A stretch of 10,143 bases of DNA from Gemmatimonadota bacterium (GTDB lineage Bacteria > Gemmatimonadota > Gemmatimonadetes > Gemmatimonadales > GWC2-71-9): positions 1 through 10,143 of the forward strand of contig QHVD01000252.1 of the NCBI GenBank assembly GCA_003222235.1. The letters are read 5' to 3'. The translations under genes and the position numbers were made by a program. Positions 1 to 6,550 of this stretch are shown one piece after another (the stretch's first letter is position 1; every line of letters starts with the position of its first letter). Below the pieces are notes generated by a model. It was not told where the DNA came from. It worked only from the letters and a program-made list of their open reading frames with translations, and ran no database searches.

Positions 1-2
1 GC

Positions 3-1448
3 GCGGAGCTGTACGATCCCGCCACCGGTGAGTGGACCCTCACGGACGGCATGAGCGCCGCGCGTCAGTCGGCGGCGGCGGTGCGCTTGACCGACGGCCG
101 GGTGCTCGTCGCCGGCGGGATCGGCGCGTCTCCGTTCGCGTCGCTCGCCACGGCCGAGTTGTACGACCCCGCGAGCGGCACGTGGGCCGCCACGGGCAGC
201 ATGTGGAATCGGCGCTACTGGACGTTCGAGGACATGGCGGCGCTGGATAACTTCCTGTCCCTCCTGCCGGACGGCCGGGTCTTCACGGCGGGTGGTGTGG
301 ACCGCTGTGGCGTGCTTTTCTGCGCCCGCACCGTCTTGAACGCGGCGGAGCTGTACGACCCTGCGAGCGGGACGTGGACGCGCACCGGTGCGATGGCCGG
401 ACGTCGCGCGGAGCATCAAACGACGCTGCTGCCGGGCGGGCGCGTGCTCGTGAGCGGCGGCCAATACGGCGGCGCCGCGCTGAACACCGTGGAGTTGTAC
501 GACGTGGCGTCGGGCACCTTCGCGACGGCGGCGCCGCTCGCGACCGCGCGGTTCGACCATACGACGACCTTGCTGGCGGACGGACGCGCCCTGATCGCCG
601 GCGGGCGGAGCGCGACGAGCCTGAGCGCGGCGGAGATCTATAGCTTGAACACGAACCTCGCACCTGTCGCCGTCGCCGGCCCCCCGGTGACGGGGACCGA
701 GGGTACGGCGGTGGCGCTGGGCGGGAGTGGGTCCGCGGATCCCGACGGCGACGCCTTGTCGTACCTGTGGGATTTCGGGGATGGGAGTCCGACGGCGACC
801 GGGGCACAGGTGAGTCACGTGTATGCGGACAACGGCACCTACACGGTCACGCTGACCGTCTCCGACGGCACCCTGACCGGCAGTGCGTCCACGACGGCAA
901 CGATCGCCAACGTGGCACCCGTGGTCAGCTCGCTGGGGGGTGGCACCCTGCTGCCCGGGGAAACCTACAACGGCTCCGGCTACTTCACCGACCCGGGCGC
1001 GGACGTCTGGAGCGCGACGGTGGATTATGGCGACGGCTCGGGCCTCGAGCCTCTCTCGCTCGTCGGGAAGGGCTTCGCGCTACGCCATGTGTACGTCGCG
1101 CCGGGCAGCTACACCGTCACCGTGACCGTGGGGGACGACGATGGCGGGGTCGGCGCCGCCACCGCGACGGTTGTTATCGAGACGCTGGTCCAGGCGACGC
1201 GCGACATCGAGCGGACGATCGGCGGCCTCGTGGCGTCCGGGACGATCGAGCCGGGGACCGCCAATGCGCTCACCGTGAAGCTCGAGGCGGCGATCGCGCA
1301 GCTGCAGCGTAACAACACCACGCCGGTCGAGAACGTATTCGCCGCGTTCGTGAACCAGGTGAACGCCCTGGTGAGGTCGGGCCGCCTTGATTCGGCTGCC
1401 GGCCAGAGCCTGCTGGACGCCGTGAGGCGCATCGTGAATTCGCTTTAA
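3..1448 (+). CDS. Secreted kelch-repeat / PKD protein with C-terminal FIMAH-like domain (5' partial)
   Basis: The reading frame is open to the left edge: the codons before the first ATG (51) already encode a kelch unit (AELYDPATGEW), so the gene begins outside the window and about 481 residues are visible. Four kelch-type blades follow one another, each with an AELYDPASGTW-like start and a DGRVLVAGG-like strand, plus a fifth start (AEIYSLNTN). Two PKD domains come next; the first has the classic YLWDFGDGS and HVYADNGTYTVTLTV motifs, the second VDYGDGS and HVYVAPGSYTVTV. The last 85 or so residues are helical and resemble the FIMAH domain found at the end of many secreted PKD proteins. Kelch propellers and PKD domains bind carbohydrate or protein, so an extracellular or surface role is likely. 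No catalytic site is visible. The missing N-terminus should hold a signal peptide. The stop is TAA at 1446-1448, followed by a terminator. Confidence 0.88.
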   Translation, partial: AELYDPATGEWTLTDGMSAARQSAAAVRLTDGRVLVAGGIGASPFASLATAELYDPASGTWAATGSMWNRRYWTFEDMAALDNFLSLLPDGRVFTAGGVDRCGVLFCARTVLNAAELYDPASGTWTRTGAMAGRRAEHQTTLLPGGRVLVSGGQYGGAALNTVELYDVASGTFATAAPLATARFDHTTTLLADGRALIAGGRSATSLSAAEIYSLNTNLAPVAVAGPPVTGTEGTAVALGGSGSADPDGDALSYLWDFGDGSPTATGAQVSHVYADNGTYTVTLTVSDGTLTGSASTTATIANVAPVVSSLGGGTLLPGETYNGSGYFTDPGADVWSATVDYGDGSGLEPLSLVGKGFALRHVYVAPGSYTVTVTVGDDDGGVGAATATVVIETLVQATRDIERTIGGLVASGTIEPGTANALTVKLEAAIAQLQRNNTTPVENVFAAFVNQVNALVRSGRLDSAAGQSLLDAVRRIVNSL

Positions 1449-1476
1449 GAAGGGGTGTCATTTCAAGAGTCAGCGC

Positions 1477-1508
1477 ACCGGCCGCCGAGCCTCTGCCCGG
1501 CGGCCGGT
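1477..1508 (+). terminator. Intrinsic terminator of the kelch/PKD gene
   Basis: A perfect 11-bp inverted repeat (ACCGGCCGCCG at 1477-1487 with CGGCGGCCGGT at 1498-1508) closes a 10-nt loop, 29 nt after the TAA stop. On the plus strand it is followed by TTGCTTTC, a modest U-rich tail. On the minus strand the hairpin lies about 50 nt past the stop of the small secreted protein, but the downstream bases (GCGCTGAC) are not T-rich, so it is better suited to plus-strand transcription while possibly insulating both convergent genes. Confidence 0.75.
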
Positions 1509-1527
1509 TGCTTTCCCGCCGCCCCAG

Positions 1528-1556
1528 CTGCCCTTGCCGTCCTTGCCGCCCTTTTT
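1528..1556 (-). repeat. Degenerate G/A-rich nonamer array after the small secreted gene
   Basis: Immediately after the TAG stop of the gene at 1558-1914, the minus strand reads GGGCGGCAA then GGACGGCAA then GGGCAGC. The units resemble the decamer GGACGGTAGA of the two better arrays at 1991-2040 and 3631-3680, with one base fewer per unit. This makes three minus-strand genes with a related purine-rich array just past or over the stop. Relationship to the decamers is an inference from similarity; the array is short and degenerate. Confidence 0.45.
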
Positions 1557-1557
1557 C

Positions 1558-1914
1558 CTAGGGCACCCGCAGCCTCACGTCGATGTCCACCAGTATCGGG
1601 CTCGGTGTGTCCACGAAGACCACGCGGTCCGCCTCCCGGCGAATGACCATCTTCACCGGCGGACCCTTTCCCCTGCCGCGCCCCCTGTTGCCGCGACGAT
1701 ACCACACCACGACGTCGGGCCCCCCGTCTTCGACTCGCACCACCTCGTAGCCGTGCCTCACCAGCACTTCCCTGGTGACCACCAGGGCTCGGTCGTTCGT
1801 CACGACGTACTTCTTCGGCCCGCGCCCCCGCCCCCTCCCCTGGGCTGCAGCAGGCGCCGCGGTCCCGAGCAGGAGCCCGAGCGTGACGCACAACAGCCTC
1901 GTCCGCATCGCCAT
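1558..1914 (-). CDS. Small secreted basic protein with RG-rich segments, hypothetical
   Basis: This 118-residue protein starts with a clear Sec signal peptide: MAMRTR, a hydrophobic run (LLCVTLGLLLGTAA) and an AAA-Q cleavage site near residue 24. The mature part starts with an RG-rich stretch (GRGRGRGPKK), a short mixed alpha/beta-looking region (YVVTNDRALVVTREVLVRHG), a second RG-rich loop (GNRGRGRGKG), and a C-terminal beta-like region (VVFVDTPSPILVDIDVRLRV). I do not recognise a family. The basic RG clusters could bind polyanions, but that is a guess. The first ATG is chosen because GAGGTG lies 8 nt upstream (1923-1928), a better spacing than for the second ATG. That Shine-Dalgarno sequence falls in a small inverted repeat (CACC/GGTG). 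The protein is convergent with the kelch/PKD gene and downstream of the acyl-CoA dehydrogenase by 109 nt, so it may have its own promoter. Confidence 0.72.
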   Translation of the reverse strand: MAMRTRLLCVTLGLLLGTAAPAAAQGRGRGRGPKKYVVTNDRALVVTREVLVRHGYEVVRVEDGGPDVVVWYRRGNRGRGRGKGPPVKMVIRREADRVVFVDTPSPILVDIDVRLRVP

Positions 1915-1990
1915 ACGGTCCGCACCTCAAGGTGAACTGTCCCGAAATGTTAGCGTTCGGCGTACACCGAAGGTGTGACCGTCCTCACAA

Positions 1991-2040
1991 CCTCTACCGC
2001 CCTCTGCCGTCCTCTACCGTCCTCTACCGTCCTCTACCGT
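1991..2040 (-). repeat. Decamer tandem array (five copies) overlapping the acyl-CoA dehydrogenase stop
   Basis: Five consecutive 10-nt units, CCTCTACCGT on the plus strand (ACGGTAGAGG on the coding strand); the three copies nearest the gene are identical and the outer two differ by one base each. The array runs through the end of the gene at 2024-3199: the coding strand reads AGA GGA CGG TAG, so the last three residues and the stop codon come from the repeat. A 10-nt unit is not a multiple of three, yet loss or gain of units past the stop would leave the protein unchanged. The remaining intergenic bases up to 1915 hold a small hairpin (ACACC/GGTGT, 1964-1976) and the RBS of the next gene. Confidence 0.9.
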
Positions 2041-3199
2041 CTTTCAGTATCTGCTTCGCGATCGTATTGAGCTGCATGTTGCTCGTGCCCTCGTAGATCG
2101 TCCCGATCTTCGCGTCACGATAGAACTTCTCGACCGGGTACTCCTTCGTGTAGCCGTACCCGCCGAACAGCTCCACGCAGAGTGATGTCACCCGCTCGGC
2201 AACCTGCGAGGAGAAGAGCTTCGCCATCGCCGCCTGAACCGTGTACGGCTCACTTGCGTCCTCGAGCCGGGCCGCGTTGTACACCAACAGCCGCGCCGCC
2301 TCGAGCTCGGTCGCGGCCTGGGCGAGCTGGAACTGGACCGCCTGGAATTCGCCGATCGGCCTGCCGAACTGCTTGCGCTCCTTGACATACGTGAGCGTAG
2401 CGTCGAGCGCGCCTCGGGCGACGCCGATCATCTGCGCGGCGATCCCGATGCGCCCGGTGTTGAGCGTTTCGATCGCCACCTTATAACCCTGGCCGACCTT
2501 GCCGACCACGTTCCCGGCCGGCACCTCGCAGCCGTCGAGGATCAGCTCGCAGGTGGAGGACGCTCTGATGCCGAGCTTGTCCTCCCTCTTCCCGATGGCG
2601 AAGCCGTTGAACCCGCGCTCGATCGCGAAGGCCGTAATGCCCTTGTAGCCCTTCGAGAAGTCGGTGTTCGCGAACACGAGGAAGAGCTCCGCCTCGGCCG
2701 CGTTCGTGATCCACAGCTTGCGACCCTCGAGAATCCACTTGTCCTCTTGCTTCGTGGCCCTGGTCTGGAGACCGAAGGCGTCCGACCCGGACTCGGGCTC
2801 GGACAGCGCGTAGGCGCCGACGAGGTCGGTCGCGAGCCGCGGCAGGTAACGGCGCTTCACGTCATCATTGGCCCACTTGATGAGCGGGTTGTTGACCAGT
2901 GTGTTCTGCACGTCCATGCAGACCGCGACCGAGGCGTCCACGGCGGATAGCTCTTCCACCGCGAGCGCGGTCATGAGGAGACTGCCGCCGCCGCCGCCGT
3001 ACGTCTCGGGGATCTCGATCCCCATCACCCCGATCGCGAAGCACTGCCGGAGCAGCGCCCGGTCGATGGCGGACGCCCGCTCCATCGCCGGGACGCGGGG
3101 CCGGATCTCCCGCTCCGCGAACGCGCGCACGGTGTCGCGGAACAGCTCTTCTTCCTCGGACAGCTTGGTCAGGGGAGCGATGGTGGAGAGGTCGGACAT
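2024..3199 (-). CDS. Acyl-CoA dehydrogenase (short/branched-chain type)
   Basis: This 391-residue protein has normal length for the family and is complete. It would catalyse FAD-dependent alpha,beta-desaturation of an acyl-CoA in beta-oxidation or branched amino-acid breakdown, passing electrons to electron-transfer flavoprotein in the cytosol. Visible signatures: PETYGG (64-69), the substrate/FAD motif ALSEPESGSDAFG (131-143), KLWITNA (161-167), the C-terminal domain motif RKQFGRPIGEFQAVQ (about 275-289), and FGGYGYTKEYPVEKFYRDAK followed by IYEGTSNMQ. Glu370 in IYEGT is the expected catalytic base in short- and branched-chain enzymes, so activity is likely; exact chain length cannot be read from sequence. 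The ATG lies 12 nt after the stop of the DUF3052 gene and has no obvious Shine-Dalgarno sequence, which suggests translational coupling. The final GRGR residues are encoded by the decamer repeat and lie beyond the conserved fold. Confidence 0.95.
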   Translation of the reverse strand: MSDLSTIAPLTKLSEEEELFRDTVRAFAEREIRPRVPAMERASAIDRALLRQCFAIGVMGIEIPETYGGGGGSLLMTALAVEELSAVDASVAVCMDVQNTLVNNPLIKWANDDVKRRYLPRLATDLVGAYALSEPESGSDAFGLQTRATKQEDKWILEGRKLWITNAAEAELFLVFANTDFSKGYKGITAFAIERGFNGFAIGKREDKLGIRASSTCELILDGCEVPAGNVVGKVGQGYKVAIETLNTGRIGIAAQMIGVARGALDATLTYVKERKQFGRPIGEFQAVQFQLAQAATELEAARLLVYNAARLEDASEPYTVQAAMAKLFSSQVAERVTSLCVELFGGYGYTKEYPVEKFYRDAKIGTIYEGTSNMQLNTIAKQILKDGRGR

Positions 3200-3211
3200 C
3201 GTGTTGGGAAT

Positions 3212-3619
3212 CTATCTGTCTTTCACCCGCCGCACGAACTTGAGCGCCGACCAGATCTCATCCACCGCGACGACTTTCACGTCCACGAGCCCGTGCGCGA
3301 GCCCGATCGCGCGGATCACATCCTCGGTAAGGTCGGTGGGCACACCGGCGGATCTCTTGGGCCACGAGATCCAGAGCGCCCCCGCGGGCGCGAGAGCCCG
3401 TGCGAGCGTTCCGAGCTCGTGCTCGAGGTCCCGTCTCTCGCGCGTGAAGAACTGAATGAAATCGAGAGCGCCTGCCGCGCGGATCCGCCGCGTCACACGC
3501 GCTGGCACCTTGCCCAGGGTGCGATCGTAGCCGCGCGGCGCATTGAGAATCGTTATCGTCCAACCCGGCTTGATCCCGAGCTTCTCTACCAGCGGCTTCC
3601 CGGAGTACCCTGCCGTCAT
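3212..3619 (-). CDS. DUF3052 family protein
   Basis: This 135-residue cytosolic protein begins with the family signature GYSGKPLVEKLGIKPGWTI and continues as a small alpha/beta protein with IRAAGALDFIQFFTRERRDLE, APAGALWISWPK and GVPTDLTEDVIRAIGLAHGLVDVKVVAVDEIWSALKFV. These are hallmarks of DUF3052, a family without an established biochemical role; a Rossmann-like, methyltransferase-related fold seems possible because of the GALWISWPK strand, but no cofactor motif is evident. The ATG is preceded by AAGGG with 5-nt spacing; this Shine-Dalgarno sequence is part of the degenerate end of the decamer array that separates it from the PQQ dehydrogenase. It is followed after 12 nt by the acyl-CoA dehydrogenase, so the two are probably co-transcribed. 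Confidence 0.85.
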   Translation of the reverse strand: MTAGYSGKPLVEKLGIKPGWTITILNAPRGYDRTLGKVPARVTRRIRAAGALDFIQFFTRERRDLEHELGTLARALAPAGALWISWPKRSAGVPTDLTEDVIRAIGLAHGLVDVKVVAVDEIWSALKFVRRVKDR

Positions 3620-3630
3620 CGCCGCCCTTG

Positions 3631-3680
3631 CCCCGTCTATCGCCCTTTGCCGCCCTCTACCATCCTCTACCGCCCTCTAT
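3631..3680 (-). repeat. Second decamer array, between the PQQ dehydrogenase and DUF3052 genes
   Basis: Ten-nucleotide units on the plus strand: CCCCGTCTAT, CGCCCTTTGC, CGCCCTCTAC, CATCCTCTAC, CGCCCTCTAT. They are the same decamer as at 1991-2040 but more diverged. On the coding strand the array enters the dehydrogenase gene, giving AGA GGG CGG TAG, that is Arg-Gly-Arg-stop at 3667-3675. Its far, degenerate end (GGGCAAGGGCGG) carries the likely ribosome-binding site for the DUF3052 start at 3619. The array therefore fills the whole 47-nt gap. Confidence 0.82.
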
Positions 3681-4947
3681 ACATCACCCGCCAGATGCGC
3701 CCGGCGGCGTCGTCGGTGATGTAAAGCGATCCGTCCGGTCCCTGGGCCACCCCCACCGGCCGGTGCTGGGTCACGTTCTGGTCGGCATGCCAGAAGCCTT
3801 CGGCGAACGTCTCGTACGGTCCCCGGGGCTTGCCGTTCTCGAACGGGACGAACACCACGCGGTAGCCGGCCTGCGGCAGGGGAGCCCGGTTCCAGGATCC
3901 GTGGAACGTGACGAAGGCGCCGCCGCGGTAGCGCTCGGGGAACTGCGAGCCCGTGTAGAAGGCGAGCCCGTCCGGCGCCCAGTGCGCCGGGAACGCGACG
4001 GCCGGCTCCTTTTTCTGCGCGCAGGGTCCGACGCTTCGGCCGTCGCCGCCGTACTCGGGAGCGAGCACGAGGTGGCCGAGCTCGATGTCGTGGTAGCAGT
4101 ACGGCCATCCGAAGTCGTCGCCCTCGTGGACGGGGAAGAGCTCCTCCGACGGCTTCTCGGCGCTCTGCTCCAGGCTGTAGAGTTTCGGCCAGTTCTGGCC
4201 GAGCTGGTCGCGGCCGTGTTGCGTCGCCCACAGCTGGCCGTCCGGCGCCAACGCGAGCCCTACGGCGTTCCGAATCCCCGTCGCGTAACGCGCGCCGCTC
4301 GTTTCGGTCTGGTTCGACTTGCCGGCGTCGAACCGCCAGATCCCGGAGCGGTACGCGAGCTCCGGGCACGGATCCCGCCCGGGCGACTCGAGGGTGCGGT
4401 CGGCAACCTGACAGGAGTTCGTCGCCGACCCGAGGTTCACGAACAGGGTCTTGCCGTCGGCCGAGAGCGCAAGGTTCTTGGCGGTGTGGTTGCCGTCGCT
4501 CGGCAGCTCTCGGGCGATCACCTGCGGCTCGCCGAGCGGCGTGAGCCGTCCCGCGCGCATCGGATAGCGGAGCACGGTCGACCGCGTCGCGAAGTAGAGC
4601 GCGCCGCTCACGAGCGCGATCCCCGTGCCCCCCGCGCTACCGAAATGCGCCTCGACGTCTCCCCGCCCGTCGCCCGTGGTGTCGCGGAGCACCAGGACGC
4701 CGCCGGGCCCGCCGCGCCGGTTTTCCAGGGCGACGAACAAGTCGCCGTTGGGCGCGACCGCGAGGTGTCGCGGCGAGCCCACCTGGTCTGCGACGACGAG
4801 CGCACAGAAGCCTGGCGGGAGCGTGAGGCCGCCGTTGTCGGGATCGCACGCGGGTGAGGAGACGGACGGGCGGACCGGCGGACGGGCGGACACGAAGAGC
4901 GCGAAGGTGCCGACGATTCCGACCGCCCTGCGCATGCCGGGTGTCAT
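3667..4947 (-). CDS. PQQ-dependent sugar dehydrogenase-like beta-propeller, exported
   Basis: The 426-residue protein has a signal peptide (MRRAVGIVGTFALFVSA, about residues 5-21) and then a six-bladed propeller of the soluble glucose/sorbosone dehydrogenase type. It should oxidise a sugar or other alcohol/aldehyde with pyrroloquinoline quinone in the periplasm. Signatures: PPGFCALVVADQVGSPRHLA, GNHTAKNLALSADGKTLFV (His154 is in the position of the family's catalytic histidine), YATGIRNAVGLALAPDG, HGRDQLGQNWP (244-254), EGDDFGWPYCYHD (275-287), HWAPDGLAFYTG, FVTFHGSWNR and HRPVGVAQGPDGSLYITDD. No cytochrome c motif is fused. The substrate cannot be told. The start ATG overlaps the SPFH stop as ATGA and has AGAGGAAG just upstream, so translation is coupled to the SPFH gene. 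A linker after the signal peptide is encoded by an octamer repeat, and the last three residues by the decamer repeat. Confidence 0.88.
   Translation of the reverse strand: MTPGMRRAVGIVGTFALFVSARPPVRPSVSSPACDPDNGGLTLPPGFCALVVADQVGSPRHLAVAPNGDLFVALENRRGGPGGVLVLRDTTGDGRGDVEAHFGSAGGTGIALVSGALYFATRSTVLRYPMRAGRLTPLGEPQVIARELPSDGNHTAKNLALSADGKTLFVNLGSATNSCQVADRTLESPGRDPCPELAYRSGIWRFDAGKSNQTETSGARYATGIRNAVGLALAPDGQLWATQHGRDQLGQNWPKLYSLEQSAEKPSEELFPVHEGDDFGWPYCYHDIELGHLVLAPEYGGDGRSVGPCAQKKEPAVAFPAHWAPDGLAFYTGSQFPERYRGGAFVTFHGSWNRAPLPQAGYRVVFVPFENGKPRGPYETFAEGFWHADQNVTQHRPVGVAQGPDGSLYITDDAAGRIWRVMYRGR
4861..4892 (-). repeat. Octamer repeat inside the PQQ dehydrogenase signal/linker region
   Basis: Four copies of an 8-nt unit on the plus strand: GACGGACG, GGCGGACC, GGCGGACG, GGCGGACA. 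They encode the linker RPPVRPSV right after the signal peptide. Because 8 is not a multiple of 3, gain or loss of one unit would shift the frame of the dehydrogenase and remove nearly all of the protein. The copies are imperfect, which lowers slippage, so variation is a possibility and not something shown here. Confidence 0.7.
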
Positions 4948-5951
4948 GTCTTCCTCTCCGCAGTTGTGCCCGCCAGCATCTCCCGGATGCCGCCGAGGGA
5001 CGAAAGCACCCCCGTCGCCTCGAACGGCAGATAGACGACCTTGTTGTTCTGGCCCGATACCATCTCCTTGAGCGTCTCGATGTAGCGGATCGCGATCAGG
5101 TACCGCGCGGGATCTCCGCCGGTTCCCTTGATCGCGCTGGTGATGCGCTCGATCGCCTGCGCTTCCGCTTCAGCCACCTTGAGGCGCGCGTTGGCCTCGG
5201 CCTCGGCCGCGAGAATCTTCGCCTGCTTGTCGCCTTCGGCCTTGTTGATCTCGGACTGCCGGATGCCCTCGGCCTGGAGGATGCGCGACTGCTTCTCCGC
5301 CTCGGCCGTGAGGATCGCGGCCCGCCGGTCGCGCTCGGCCCGCATCTGCTTCTCCATTGCGTCGCGAATGTCGCGCGGTGGGTTGATGTCCTTGAGCTCC
5401 ACCCGGCTCACCTTCGCGCCCCACTTGTGCGTCGCCTCATCCAGGATCTCGCGCAGCTTGGTGTTGATGGTGTCGCGGGAGGAGAGCACGTGGTCCAGCT
5501 CCATCTCGCCGATCACATTGCGCAGCGTCGTCTGCGTCAGCTTCTCGATCGCGTCCGGCAGGTTGGCGATCTCGTAGGTCGCGCGGACGGGGTCGGTGAT
5601 CTGGGAGTAGATCAGCGCGTCGATCTCGACCACCACGTTGTCCTTGGTGATCACGTTCTGGCGCGGGAACACGTACACCGTCTCGCGCAGGTCGATCTTG
5701 TCGGTGCGGAAGTGACGCGCGAATGAGTCGCCCGTCGGCGTGACGATCACCTGGTGCCAGTCGATCGCCCGTGGCTTGTCAACGATCGGGATGATCAGGT
5801 TGACGCCGGATGACAGGGTGCGGTGGTATTTGCCCAGCCGCTCGATGATCATGGTCTGGGCCTGCTGCACGATCCGAATCCCGCGCGCCACGATCGAGAT
5901 CGCGACGAGCGCGATCGCCGCCGGGACGACGTACGCGCCGATGTTGTCCAT
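4944..5951 (-). CDS. qmcA: SPFH/stomatin-family membrane protein (QmcA/paraslipin-like)
   Basis: This 335-residue protein has one N-terminal membrane segment (about 6-24), a SPFH/Band 7 domain (about 28-190), then a long Ala/Glu/Lys-rich coiled coil (about 196-272) with AEAEKQSRILQAEGIRQSE-type heptads, and a conserved tail. Diagnostic strings are ERLGKYHRTLSSGVNLIIP, NVITKDNVVVEIDALIY, TLRNVIGEMELDHVLSSRD and RVELKDINPPRDIRDAMEKQM. The family forms large oligomeric cages in functional membrane microdomains, often with a partner NfeD, as here. The NfeD gene ends 3 nt upstream, and the GGAGAG ribosome-binding site for this gene lies inside the NfeD 3' end. Its own stop TGA overlaps the next ATG. 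The pairing with NfeD makes the assignment firm; the symbol is by homology. Confidence 0.93.
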   Translation of the reverse strand: MDNIGAYVVPAAIALVAISIVARGIRIVQQAQTMIIERLGKYHRTLSSGVNLIIPIVDKPRAIDWHQVIVTPTGDSFARHFRTDKIDLRETVYVFPRQNVITKDNVVVEIDALIYSQITDPVRATYEIANLPDAIEKLTQTTLRNVIGEMELDHVLSSRDTINTKLREILDEATHKWGAKVSRVELKDINPPRDIRDAMEKQMRAERDRRAAILTAEAEKQSRILQAEGIRQSEINKAEGDKQAKILAAEAEANARLKVAEAEAQAIERITSAIKGTGGDPARYLIAIRYIETLKEMVSGQNNKVVYLPFEATGVLSSLGGIREMLAGTTAERKT

Positions 5952-5954
5952 CCG

Positions 5955-6392
5955 TCAGCTCTCCTTGTCCACGTACAGGATTGCACCGTCCACGCGCACG
6001 ACCATGACCCGCGTGCCGGGCTCGAGCGGCGTGTCCATGAGCGACGCGCCCCGCCAGTTCTCGCCCTCGACCAGCACGCGGCCTCTCCCTGTGGCCGGGT
6101 CGATGCGCTCCGCAACGATCCCGACCTTTCCCACCAGCGCGTCCACGTTGGTCTTGATGTCGCTCGAGGTGGGGTGGATGCGCTGCAGCAGGAAGGGGCG
6201 GATCCCGAAGAGGGAGAGCAGCGTGCCGGCCGCGAAGGTGAGCGCCGGGGCGAGCACGCCCGGCACGACGATCGAGACCAGCCCCGCCGCGAGGCAGCCC
6301 ACCGCGACGGAGAGGAGCCAGAACCCGGGCGCAGCCATTTCGGCCACGAAGAGGAGCAGCGCGGCGACGAGCCAGACTTGCCATTCGTGCAC
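5955..6392 (-). CDS. NfeD-family membrane protein (short form), SPFH partner
   Basis: The 145-residue protein has three hydrophobic helices (about 5-20, 24-40, 45-66, including AAPGFWLLSVAVGCLAAGL) followed by a soluble OB-fold (about 83-142: LVGKVGIVAERIDPATGRGRV, ENWRGASLMDTPLEPGTRVMVV, GAILYV). It lacks the ClpP-like protease domain of long NfeD proteins, so it is the short type that acts with a SPFH protein at the cytoplasmic membrane. The start codon is GTG: the minus strand reads GGAGGG, six bases, then GTG at 6390-6392, and the next in-frame upstream sequence gives no better start. It is the first gene of the minus-strand set nfeD, SPFH, PQQ dehydrogenase. Its promoter must lie in 6393-6550. 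Confidence 0.9.
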   Translation of the reverse strand: MHEWQVWLVAALLLFVAEMAAPGFWLLSVAVGCLAAGLVSIVVPGVLAPALTFAAGTLLSLFGIRPFLLQRIHPTSSDIKTNVDALVGKVGIVAERIDPATGRGRVLVEGENWRGASLMDTPLEPGTRVMVVRVDGAILYVDKES

Positions 6393-6550
6393 GAGGGGCC
6401 CTCCGGCTACCGTCTGGATGCTCCAAAACTACTGCTATCAGACGTCAGACGTCAGACATCAGCGTTTTCGGTGCTCGGTGCAATATTCTGGTACCACTGG
6501 CGGCCGCGTATAGCCGCATTTTGGCGATATCCCACCGCCGGAGGGCACCC
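6393..6550. promoter_or_regulatory. Divergent intergenic region between nfeD and the S23-Hsp15 chimera
   Basis: The 158 nt must hold the start signals for both divergent transcripts. On the plus strand a weak pair TTCTGG (6486-6491) and TATAGC (6509-6514) with 17-nt spacing could be a promoter; neither matches the consensus well. GGAGGG at 6540-6545 is a good ribosome-binding site, 5 nt before GTG 6551. On the minus strand GGAGGG precedes the nfeD GTG. The heptamer repeat at 6439-6462 lies in the middle. Base composition around 6420-6490 is less GC-rich than the surrounding genes. Confidence 0.4.
6439..6462 (+). repeat. Left heptamer repeat (CAGACGT), inverted relative to the copy after the chimera
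   Basis: Three tandem heptamers, CAGACGT, CAGACGT, CAGACAT, followed by CAG. The 14 nt AGACGTCAGACGTC at 6440-6453 are repeated in inverted orientation at 7117-7130. Each copy contains the palindrome GACGTC. The repeat lies about 90 nt before the start of the chimeric gene and about 47 nt before the nfeD start. Confidence 0.85.

Noticed and set aside
1964..1976. Terminator hairpin after the acyl-CoA dehydrogenase
   Set aside because: The ACACC/GGTGT stem is only 5 bp and has no T-run on the minus strand, so I do not call a terminator.
1991..2040. CRISPR array
   Set aside because: The units are 10 nt and directly tandem with no unique spacers, and no cas genes are present.
3628..4857. Long plus-strand open frame of 409 codons opposite the PQQ dehydrogenase
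   Set aside because: It is exactly antisense to a convincing propeller protein, has low-complexity Arg/Val/Glu-rich composition typical of GC-rich shadow frames, and shows no family motif.
4854..5726. Plus-strand open frame of 290 codons opposite the SPFH gene
   Set aside because: It is antisense to the SPFH coiled coil; its Leu/Asp/His-rich pattern mirrors the Ala/Glu codons of the real gene. No ribosome-binding site or domain was seen.
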